The notes below the pieces were generated by a model. The model was not told where the DNA came from and did no database searches. It worked only from the letters and a program-made list of their open reading frames with translations. Shown piece after piece: positions 1-4,351 of a stretch of 6,446 nucleotides of DNA (position 1 is the first letter of the stretch; the number at the start of each line of letters is the position of its first letter). A program made the translations under genes and the position numbers. Origin of the DNA: Halodesulfurarchaeum sp. (GTDB taxonomy: Archaea > Halobacteriota > Halobacteria > Halobacteriales > Halobacteriaceae); NCBI GenBank assembly GCA_018334775.1, contig JAGXLJ010000073.1, positions 1-6,446 of the forward strand, given 5' to 3'.

Positions 1-274
1 CGGGTTTGATCTCGGCGGAGACGCCGACCTGCAACTGCTCGCCGACGGCGATGCCCTCGGGAGCGAGGACCAGTCGACGGTCGCCGTCCTCGAACTCGAC
101 GGCCGCGACCGGAGCAGACCGGGCGGGGTCGTGTTCGATGTCGACGACCTCGCCGGAGACGAGGTCGGACTCCTCTGCCTTCTTGTGCTGTAGGTCGCTC
201 TTGTAGCGGTGCGAGGGGGCACGGAACGTCGGCCCACCGCGTCCGCGTCGTTGTCCCTGAATTCTGCGTCCCAT
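1..274 (-). CDS. rpl2: 50S ribosomal protein L2 (uL2), N-terminal part, truncated by window edge
   Basis: This is the first 91 codons of uL2, a core large-subunit protein that binds 23S rRNA near the peptidyl-transferase centre and supports subunit association. The reading frame opens with MGRRIQGQRRGRGGPTFRAP, the basic N-terminus characteristic of archaeal L2. It continues with HRYKSDLQHKKAE and an OB-fold-type stretch ending VGEQLQVGVSAEIKP at the window edge; the C-terminal rRNA-binding domain lies outside. The ATG at 274-272 follows the L23 stop codon after a single base. It has a purine-rich Shine-Dalgarno-like CGGGGTG at 288-282, about 7 bases upstream and inside the end of rpl23, which points to translational coupling. 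Identification is by remembered family sequence and operon position, and both agree. Confidence 0.97.
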   Translation of the reverse strand, partial: MGRRIQGQRRGRGGPTFRAPSHRYKSDLQHKKAEESDLVSGEVVDIEHDPARSAPVAAVEFEDGDRRLVLAPEGIAVGEQLQVGVSAEIKP

Positions 275-275
275 C

Positions 276-530
276 TCAGAACACCCCGATTCTGGAGGCC
301 ACGTCCTGGGCCTCGTCGTCTTCCGAGAGTGTGACGATTGCTTTTTTCGTTCCCTTCATGGTGATCATAGTATTCACGTCCACGACTTCGACGTCGTAGC
401 GGGTCTGGACTTCGTCCCGAACTTCGGGTTTCGTCGCGTCCAGGTCCACGCGGAACTGGAGCTTGTTCTCGAAGTCCATGTCGTTCATCGCCTTCTCAGT
501 CACAAGGGGGTGGTCGATGACGCCGCTCAT
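276..530 (-). CDS. rpl23: 50S ribosomal protein L23 (uL23)
   Basis: This 84-aa protein is the archaeal short form of uL23, which binds 23S rRNA beside the peptide exit tunnel and forms the docking site for SRP and the translocon. The frame reads HPLVTEKAMNDMDFENKLQF near the start and ends DDEAQDVASRIGVF. Both closely match haloarchaeal L23 as I remember it, and the length is normal for the family (about 84-85 aa). The ATG at 530-528 shares bases with the rpl4 stop codon (ATGA overlap). A strong Shine-Dalgarno GGAGGTG lies at 545-539, 8 bases upstream and within rpl4, which fixes this start and suggests coupled translation. The gene sits third in the L3-L4-L23-L2 order conserved across archaea. 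Confidence 0.97.
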   Translation of the reverse strand: MSGVIDHPLVTEKAMNDMDFENKLQFRVDLDATKPEVRDEVQTRYDVEVVDVNTMITMKGTKKAIVTLSEDDEAQDVASRIGVF

Positions 531-1276
531 CGGTCGGCCACCTCCGCGAGACCGCTTTCGGTGAAGACGGTGAGTCGGCCGGGCTCGCCACCGGGGGCGA
601 GGTCCTCGGCGTTCACTTCACGACCGGTCGCCACGTCGACGCCGGCCAGGTTGCGAGCCGCCCGTGAAAGGCCGGACTCGCTCGAGGTAACGACGAGGAC
701 TGAGGACGGACGGCGGTACTTGCGGCCACGGCGCTTGCCCTGGCCAGCCCGAATCGTCCGACCTTCGTCGGCGCGTTGGATGTCAGCTCCGAGGCCGACG
801 GCTTCGAATGCCGCGAGGGCGTCCTGGGTCTTCTCCAGGTCCTCGAAGTCGTCTTCGAAGACGATCGGAAGTTCCTCGGCGTCGAACTGATGGCCGCGGT
901 CGGCGACCAGTTCGGGGTCCGTCGTCGCCGCGATGGCGCTGCGGACCGCTGATTGTCGTTCCTTGTCGTTGATGGTTCGTGTACGATCCGTCTCGGCTTT
1001 CGGCGGGTGAGCCGTTCGGCCCCCGACGGTATTGGGAACCCGAACGCCAGTGCCCTCCGATCGTGGCACGTGGGCCATCCCACGCCCGCTCCCGAAGGAT
1101 TCACCGGACGTTCGCATCCCGGCAAATTCGTCAGCGCCGTAATCCTGTCGGCGGTTGGCCTGGGCGGCGGTGACGGCCTGTCGGACGAGGTCCGACCGGA
1201 CCGGTTCGTCGAAGACCGACGGGAGATCGACTGATTCGACCTCCTCGCCGTCCAGGTCTTTGAGTGGTACCTGCAT
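527..1276 (-). CDS. rpl4: 50S ribosomal protein L4 (uL4, archaeal/eukaryotic L4e type)
   Basis: This 249-aa protein is uL4, whose extended loop lines the nascent-peptide exit tunnel. Diagnostic stretches are the tunnel-loop region at residues 43-92 (RQDYGADEFAGMRTSGESFG, then GRGMAHVP and a GRTAHPPKAE motif), GQGKRRGRKYRRP at about 178-190, and the C-terminal RNLAGVDVAT...VNAEDLAPGG...GRLTVFTESGLAEV. Length is normal for haloarchaeal L4. The open frame continues upstream to 1600, but the start at 1276 is chosen because MQ starts the conserved N-terminal strand, the rpl3 stop codon ends just 2 bases earlier, and a weak AAGGAT Shine-Dalgarno precedes it. A longer form would run deep into rpl3. 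The stop codon overlaps the rpl23 start. Confidence 0.97.
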   Translation of the reverse strand: MQVPLKDLDGEEVESVDLPSVFDEPVRSDLVRQAVTAAQANRRQDYGADEFAGMRTSGESFGSGRGMAHVPRSEGTGVRVPNTVGGRTAHPPKAETDRTRTINDKERQSAVRSAIAATTDPELVADRGHQFDAEELPIVFEDDFEDLEKTQDALAAFEAVGLGADIQRADEGRTIRAGQGKRRGRKYRRPSSVLVVTSSESGLSRAARNLAGVDVATGREVNAEDLAPGGEPGRLTVFTESGLAEVADR

Positions 1277-1278
1277 GA

Positions 1279-2292
1279 TTATCCTTGGTTCGAGGCTGTG
1301 CTCACGTAGCGCACCTCGGGATCGAGGCGCGGTGACTGGTTCGGCCGAACGGCCGGGCGGAAACGCACCAGGCGTTTCTCCGGGCCGGGAACCGAGCCCT
1401 CGACAAGCGCGTACGACCCCTCGATTTCGCCGTAGTTCGGGAAGCCGCCGTCGACGGTCACGTCGTCCTCGTCGCCGAATTCCAGGAGGCGCTTGTTGAG
1501 TTCGGTTCGCTGGTGATAGCCGGTCTGTCCTTGCTGGGGAACCGTCGAGCGAACGCGGCTCGGGTTCCACGGACCGAGGTTGCCGATACGGCGTCGCCAA
1601 CCCTGGCGGGCGTGTTTGCCCTTCCGCTTCTGGACGCCCCAGCGCTTGACGGGCCCTTGGAGGCCCTTGCCTTTGGTGACGCCAGCCACGTCGAGGAACT
1701 CCCCGGCGCGGAAGACGTCACCGAATTCGAAGCTGCCGTCCTCGTCGAGCAGATCGAGTGCGAACTCGACCCGGTCGCCGATGGTTCCGCCACCGACGCG
1801 ATTTTCCATCACGTCGGGTTTCTTGCGCGGAACGCTTGGCACCTCGGCGGGGACCGTATACGAGACGACGCGAACGTCGTCGACGTCGCCCGCTTCGAGA
1901 GCATCAGTCAGTTGGTTTCTGTTATCGTCCTGTGCACCGTCCGGTATGGAGACGGCTCGATCGAGGTCGGGATGGGCGTCAGTCGCCCAGACCTCTGTGA
2001 GAGGCTTCTGCCCGTACGTCGTGTCTTGGTACACACGCACGGCTGCGACCCGCATCGGTGGGGTCTCCACGACGGTCACTGGCACGGTCGTTTCCATGCC
2101 CTCCGTCGGAGAGTTCGCCTGGTCGTCGACCATGACGACGTGGGACATGCCGGCTTTGTACCCGGCAAATCCCTGCAGGCCCACCTGCCCGTCGTCGTCG
2201 GGCCACGAACCGAATCGTGGCACAACGCTCTGGGCACGCTTGCGGGGGCTAAACCCCATCGAGCCTTTTCGTGGTCGGTCTGGTTGTGGCAT
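1279..2292 (-). CDS. rpl3: 50S ribosomal protein L3 (uL3)
   Basis: This 337-aa protein is uL3, an early-assembling 23S rRNA-binding protein whose internal extension reaches toward the peptidyl-transferase centre. It starts MPQPDRPRKGSMGFSPRKRA, the basic N-terminus of archaeal and eukaryotic L3. The near-invariant basic extension at about residues 204-262 is complete: GVTKGKG, GPVKRWGVQKRKGKHARQGW, GNLGPWNPSRVRSTVPQQGQ and TGYHQRTELNKR. The C-terminus VRPNQSPRLDPEVRYVSTASNQG also fits, and the length is typical. The ATG at 2292-2290 lies 4 bases after the stop of the upstream methyltransferase gene. A good Shine-Dalgarno GGAGTGA (2303-2297) overlaps that stop codon, so rpl3 is probably translated by coupling. 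No odd or missing segments were seen. Confidence 0.98.
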   Translation of the reverse strand: MPQPDRPRKGSMGFSPRKRAQSVVPRFGSWPDDDGQVGLQGFAGYKAGMSHVVMVDDQANSPTEGMETTVPVTVVETPPMRVAAVRVYQDTTYGQKPLTEVWATDAHPDLDRAVSIPDGAQDDNRNQLTDALEAGDVDDVRVVSYTVPAEVPSVPRKKPDVMENRVGGGTIGDRVEFALDLLDEDGSFEFGDVFRAGEFLDVAGVTKGKGLQGPVKRWGVQKRKGKHARQGWRRRIGNLGPWNPSRVRSTVPQQGQTGYHQRTELNKRLLEFGDEDDVTVDGGFPNYGEIEGSYALVEGSVPGPEKRLVRFRPAVRPNQSPRLDPEVRYVSTASNQG

Positions 2293-2296
2293 CGTA

Positions 2297-3169
2297 TCAC
2301 TCCGTGAGCGTCAGGTGGGCAAGGGAGGCGAACATCGCTTCTTCCGTTCGCACTACCTCGCTACCCTGGTCCGGGATAGTATTCAGCCAGGCGTCGAATC
2401 CGCCCGGGGTATCGGAATCGGGACGGGTCTCGCTGACCGGCGGGGATGTCGAGTCGGCTGCCAGATCGCTCGGATCGAGTCCGAGCATCTCGGGCAGGCC
2501 ACGACCCGGCGCCCCAAACGCGACGGTCAGTCCATCCTCGACGCCCCGGGTCGCCATCTCGGCCGCCAGCGACGCCGTAATTGGCGTCCCGTGGCGAGAG
2601 GTGGCGACCCGAAGTCCGGCGTCGGGACGATCGAGAGCGTCCCGGAGGTCCACGCGGTCGACGACGAAGCCCGGTAGGGGTTGGTCGACGAGTTTCGCGC
2701 GAACCGGTCGTCGCGAAGAGACCCTGATGGTCACGCGCTCCCCCTCCGCGACCGTCATCTGCGACGGTACGTGGAGCGAGATCGGGTGTTGCAGTCCGCA
2801 ATTGACCCGAACGCGCCCGTCAGATCCGACCTGGGTCACTACTCCCTGACGTATCGACCCCGAACCGCTCGATTCGGAGCCGGTCCATGACGAGAGACGG
2901 AGCGGCGGTAGCACACCGGCGTACTCCAGTTCGTCCCGCGTCCCGAATACCTCCTTTCGGAGGTAGGGCGGTGTCGCGGCGTACCGGAGGACGGTCTCGA
3001 CGAACCCGCCGTCCAATCCTGTTTCCCCGTCGGAGTCCGGAAAGACCCACAGACGGTCGATCCCGAAGACCGCCGCCGCACGGGCCACGTACCCTAACTT
3101 CAGGGTCGCCGTCCGTTTGTCGGTGGTCTCTCGGGCGATGGACGACGGAACGAGCACGCTCGTTGTCAT
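2297..3169 (-). CDS. SPOUT-superfamily RNA methyltransferase (COG2106 type), first gene of the L3 operon
   Basis: The product (290 aa from the start chosen here) belongs to the archaeal/eukaryotic SPOUT methyltransferase family typified by the Methanothermobacter MTH1 protein and human SPOUT1; the RNA target in archaea is not known to me. Visible family marks are MTTSVLVPSSIARE at the start, KLGYVARAA (24-32), PPYLRKE (67-73), an inserted small beta-rich (OB-like) domain at about 105-160 ending PVRAKLVDQPLPG, TSRHGTPI (190-197), the trefoil-knot loop AFGAPGRGLPEMLG (217-230), and C-terminal NTIPDQGSEVVRTEEA. A Ser/Asp/Pro-rich linker lies at 232-256. An upstream in-frame ATG at 3208 would add 13 residues (MLQSHGETRTRDG). 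I prefer 3169 because family members begin at MTxSVLVPSS and because the promoter-like box at 3224-3233 predicts an RNA start near 3202, after that ATG. The gene is packed 4 bases before rpl3. Confidence 0.9.
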   Translation of the reverse strand: MTTSVLVPSSIARETTDKRTATLKLGYVARAAAVFGIDRLWVFPDSDGETGLDGGFVETVLRYAATPPYLRKEVFGTRDELEYAGVLPPLRLSSWTGSESSGSGSIRQGVVTQVGSDGRVRVNCGLQHPISLHVPSQMTVAEGERVTIRVSSRRPVRAKLVDQPLPGFVVDRVDLRDALDRPDAGLRVATSRHGTPITASLAAEMATRGVEDGLTVAFGAPGRGLPEMLGLDPSDLAADSTSPPVSETRPDSDTPGGFDAWLNTIPDQGSEVVRTEEAMFASLAHLTLTE

Positions 3170-3223
3170 GCCGTCCCGCGTCCGCGTCTCGCCATGAGAC
3201 TGTAGCATTTCTTTTCAATACGT

Positions 3224-3233
3224 CCATTTAAGC
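3224..3233 (-). promoter_or_regulatory. Putative TATA box for the SPOUT methyltransferase-L3 operon
   Basis: Read on the minus strand this is GCTTAAATGG, an AT-rich island in GC-rich DNA upstream of the ribosomal operon. Taking the usual archaeal spacing of about 26 bases, transcription would start near 3202, giving a leader of roughly 33 bases before the ATG at 3169. A second AT-rich stretch (TATTGAAAAG, about 3219-3210) follows and could also contribute. The assignment rests on position and composition only. Confidence 0.45.
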
Positions 3234-3373
3234 ATGGCGTTTCTTTCTGGGGGTGTGAGTCGGTTTCACGTTCGAATACAGGCGTTTTGGGGGTGCTGGA
3301 CGGTCCGTTTGAGAGACGGTCCCAGGACTCCCCCGCTGGCCGTTGTGGTCAGTCTTGTTCGCCCAAGAGCCAA

Positions 3374-3562
3374 ATGGAGATCGGCATCAGACTCCTGATA
3401 TTTATCCTGCCATTGCTCTTCGTCATCGGGATACCCATGCTCCTCCGAGACCTGTTCAGCCGATCGGATGTCGATGAGGAACAGGTCGAGACGCTGGAAC
3501 GGCGGGTTCGCGAGTTGGAGCAGCAACCCGAACGCATAGACGAGAAGTCAGACTCGGCCTGA
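3374..3562 (+). CDS. Small single-pass membrane protein with cytoplasmic coiled coil, function unknown
   Basis: This is a 62-aa protein I do not recognise. Residues 4-25 form one hydrophobic helix (GIRLLIFILPLLFVIGIPML). It is followed by a short basic/polar patch (RDLFSR), then an acidic heptad-like helix at about 33-52 (VDEEQVETLERRVRELEQQ) and a charged tail. The layout suggests a membrane-anchored coiled-coil protein that may oligomerise or dock to a partner; this is inference. The ATG at 3374 is chosen over an in-frame ATG at 3287 because the intervening 29 codons encode Cys/Arg/Pro-rich sequence unlike a haloarchaeal protein and the membrane helix starts right after 3374. No clear Shine-Dalgarno or TATA box was found. 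The gene is divergent from the ribosomal operon and ends 58 bases before the tRNA gene. Confidence 0.65.
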   Translation: MEIGIRLLIFILPLLFVIGIPMLLRDLFSRSDVDEEQVETLERRVRELEQQPERIDEKSDSA

Positions 3563-3620
3563 CCTCACCCGTTTCGAAAGTGTTTTTCCCGTGGCTGTCG
3601 GATGGTCTTTTGCAAGGCAC

Positions 3621-3691
3621 GCGCTGGTAGTGTAGTGGTATCACGTGACCTTGCCATGGTCACAACCGGGGTTCAAATCCCCGCCAGCGCA
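3621..3691 (+). tRNA. tRNA-Gly (anticodon GCC)
   Basis: A complete 71-base cloverleaf can be drawn. The acceptor stem GCGCTGG (3621-3627) pairs with CCAGCGC (3684-3690), and the discriminator A is at 3691. The D arm is GTG...CAC (3630-3644), with GTAGTGG in and around the loop. The anticodon stem TGACC/GGTCA holds the loop TTGCCAT (3651-3657), so the anticodon is GCC at 3653-3655, which reads glycine codons. The T arm is CGGGG-TTCAAAT-CCCCG (3667-3683). There is no intron and the terminal CCA is not encoded, as is common in archaea. A weak T-rich stretch at 3583-3587 may be its promoter box. The 3' end is duplicated downstream (see repeats). Confidence 0.97.
3669..3691 (+). repeat. Direct repeat copy 1: 3' end of tRNA-Gly (possible att site)
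   Basis: The last 23 bases of the tRNA gene (half of the T stem, T loop, acceptor 3' strand and discriminator) occur again without mismatch at 3864-3886, in the same orientation and 195 bases away. Tyrosine-recombinase elements commonly insert in tRNA 3' ends and leave such a duplication. No integrase gene is present in this window, so the att-site reading is inference; the repeat itself is read directly. Confidence 0.75.
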
Positions 3692-3709
3692 CTTCTCCGA
3701 GACATCGAC

Positions 3710-3740
3710 ACCGAGCGACCAGCGTGCTGTGCCGCTCGGT
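3710..3740. other. Inverted repeat just downstream of tRNA-Gly
   Basis: An 8-bp perfect stem, ACCGAGCG (3710-3717) with CGCTCGGT (3733-3740), encloses a 15-base loop. It starts 19 bases after the mature tRNA end and could form in the tRNA 3' trailer. There is no following T-run, so a terminator role is not supported. It may be a processing signal or chance in GC-rich DNA. Confidence 0.4.
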
Positions 3741-3793
3741 TCGATTCGGCTGATGGATGCGTTGGGATTTGAACCACGCAAATCCGAGTGCTA

Positions 3794-3820
3794 CGAGACA
3801 CTCGCGGTTCGAGTGTCTCG
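3794..3820. other. Perfect 11-bp hairpin, 5-base loop
   Basis: CGAGACACTCG (3794-3804) and CGAGTGTCTCG (3810-3820) are exact inverted repeats around the loop CGGTT, forming the core of the fold-back element. No T-run follows on either strand, so it is not a typical terminator. It could be a protein-binding palindrome, the apex of an RNA fold, or the structural centre of a mobile repeat. Confidence 0.7.
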
Positions 3821-3863
3821 GAAATGTGAGCGGTGAAACCGCGAACAGGGAGGATTTGCCATC

Positions 3864-3886
3864 GGGTTCAAATCCCCGCCAGCGCA
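3864..3886 (+). repeat. Direct repeat copy 2: displaced tRNA-Gly 3' end
   Basis: This is an exact copy of the final 23 bases of tRNA-Gly (3669-3691). The seven bases TTGCCAT, identical to the tRNA anticodon loop, also occur just upstream at 3856-3862. The segment 3856-3886 can therefore be read as a tRNA-Gly fragment in which the anticodon loop is joined almost directly to the T arm. No acceptor 5' strand or D arm accompanies it, so it cannot be a working tRNA. Confidence 0.7.
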
Positions 3887-3899
3887 TCCAAAAACAACC
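3887..3899 (-). terminator. Possible T-rich transcription terminator for the minus-strand 83-aa gene
   Basis: On the minus strand this reads GTTGTTTTTGGA, with a run of five T about 55-60 bases after the stop codon at 3950. Archaeal termination often needs only a T-rich stretch in the non-template strand. It is the only such run between this gene and the fold-back element. The call rests on composition alone. Confidence 0.3.
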
Positions 3900-3949
3900 C
3901 AACCCCTCTCCACATCACCGACACCGAGAAGCGCTACCCGAACCGATCC

Positions 3950-4201
3950 TCACGCCACCCGCTCGACCGAGACCGGTTTCGATTCGTCCATCGGAGCCTC
4001 GATCTGAATGAACTCCTCTGCCTCCGAGTCGTAGATGACCATGATTTCCTCACCCGTGCAGAACATCTTGCAGGTGGCACAGGTGTACTTCGTGCCAGTT
4101 TCAAGATCCGAGGCGATGTCCCTGAGCTCATCGGAGTCGATCGGCTGGTCCTCCGTGAGTCGGTCGACTATCGCTTCGAGGCGTTCAAGTTTGTCTTCCA
4201 T
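3950..4201 (-). CDS. Conserved-looking 83-aa cysteine-containing (possible metal-binding) protein, function unknown
   Basis: This acidic soluble protein is not one I can name. Residues 1-34 look helical and charged (MEDKLERLEAIVDRLTEDQP onward, then DELRDIASDLE). Residues 37-50 hold TKYTCATCKMFCTG, with three cysteines at 41, 44 and 48 (CxxCxxxC). The C-terminal part, EEIMVIYDSEAEEFIQIEAP onward, looks like beta strands. The Cys cluster suggests zinc or another metal, but there is no fourth Cys and no His, so a complete site would need dimerisation or a partner. Start choice: GAGGTG (4217-4212) lies 10 bases before the ATG at 4201, and a longer frame to 4318 has Arg/Ser-rich atypical sequence and would cross the promoter region. 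It is divergent from mch, with 150 bases between the start codons. Clear haloarchaeal codon and amino-acid use support a real gene. Confidence 0.75.
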   Translation of the reverse strand: MEDKLERLEAIVDRLTEDQPIDSDELRDIASDLETGTKYTCATCKMFCTGEEIMVIYDSEAEEFIQIEAPMDESKPVSVERVA

Positions 4202-4231
4202 AATGGTTCCACACCTCATGGTAGGGAGCCA

Positions 4232-4246
4232 CACAGTAAAACTGTG
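4232..4246 (-). promoter_or_regulatory. Palindromic TATA-like site upstream of the 83-aa gene (possible operator)
   Basis: CACAGTAAAACTGTG is a perfect inverted repeat with 6-bp arms around AAA. On the minus strand its centre reads AGTTTTACT, the best TATA-like box before the gene starting at 4201. With about 26 bases of spacing, transcription would begin near 4214, giving a short leader. A palindrome covering a TATA box is a usual place for a dimeric repressor to block TBP. That no other box is visible supports the promoter; the operator role is inference. Confidence 0.5.
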
Positions 4247-4322
4247 CCCCCTCTGCGCCAGGCCTGTTCGCCTGCCCCACAAGCAAGTCGACCGGCGTCG
4301 AGACCGAGCCCTACACAAAGTC

Positions 4323-4328
4323 CTTTAG
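4323..4328 (+). promoter_or_regulatory. Putative TATA box of mch (leaderless transcript)
   Basis: CTTTAG is centred about 26 bases before the mch ATG at 4352, which places the RNA start at or next to the start codon. There is no Shine-Dalgarno upstream of that ATG, which fits leaderless translation, common in haloarchaea. An A-rich CACAAAG just upstream could be the TFB recognition element. Confidence 0.5.
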
Positions 4329-4351
4329 CCGATGACCGGGAAATCCAGGCT

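Larger units (their letters stand above)
3754..3890. repeat. 137-base fold-back element with tRNA-3'-end-like termini
   Basis: The two ends are imperfect inverted repeats in three exact blocks: TGGATGCG (3754-3761) with CGCATCCA (3883-3890), GGGATTTGAACC (3764-3775) with GGTTCAAATCCC (3865-3876), and GCAAATCC (3778-3785) with GGATTTGC (3852-3859). Inside are a perfect 11-bp hairpin (3794-3820) and a small hairpin GCGGT-GAA-ACCGC (3830-3842). Both termini resemble the T arm and acceptor end of a tRNA: the right end is identical to the tRNA-Gly 3' end, and the left end is a related tRNA-like end in inverse orientation. No convincing protein is encoded; the short frames here contain GFEP-type peptides, which arise from antisense translation of T arms. 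It may be a small non-autonomous mobile element, an integration relic, or a structured RNA. The structure is seen directly; the origin is inferred. Confidence 0.6.

Noticed and set aside
1277..1600. Longer rpl4 frame starting at 1600
   Set aside because: The extra sequence is Arg/Pro-rich shadow of rpl3 coding DNA; the conserved L4 start is at 1276.
1580..2677. Long plus-strand frames (up to 365 codons) opposite rpl3 and the methyltransferase
   Set aside because: These are typical antisense shadows in GC-rich DNA with strong third-position bias; their Ser/Arg/Pro-rich composition is unlike haloarchaeal proteins and no family is recognisable.
3209..3373. Coding sequence in the divergent region upstream of the small membrane protein (ATG at 3287)
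   Set aside because: The 29 codons before 3374 encode Cys/Arg/Gly/Pro-rich sequence without haloarchaeal character, and the membrane helix begins immediately after the later ATG.
3718..3760. Possible second tRNA suggested by GGTTCGATTC at 3738-3747
   Set aside because: It resembles a T loop, but the flanks do not pair as a T stem or acceptor stem and no anticodon arm fits.
3754..3890. Insertion sequence or CRISPR unit
   Set aside because: There is no transposase frame, no clear target-site duplication, and the repeats are an inverted pair rather than regularly spaced direct repeats.
3660..3902. 80-codon minus-strand open frame containing two WRGFEP peptides
   Set aside because: GFEP-type peptides come from translating the antisense of tRNA T arms; the frame spans part of the tRNA gene and the fold-back repeat and is best explained by non-coding sequence.
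3833..4351. In-frame upstream extension of mch by 173 codons
   Set aside because: It crosses the tRNA-derived repeat, the opposite-strand 83-aa gene and the promoter region, and family N-termini match the ATG at 4352.
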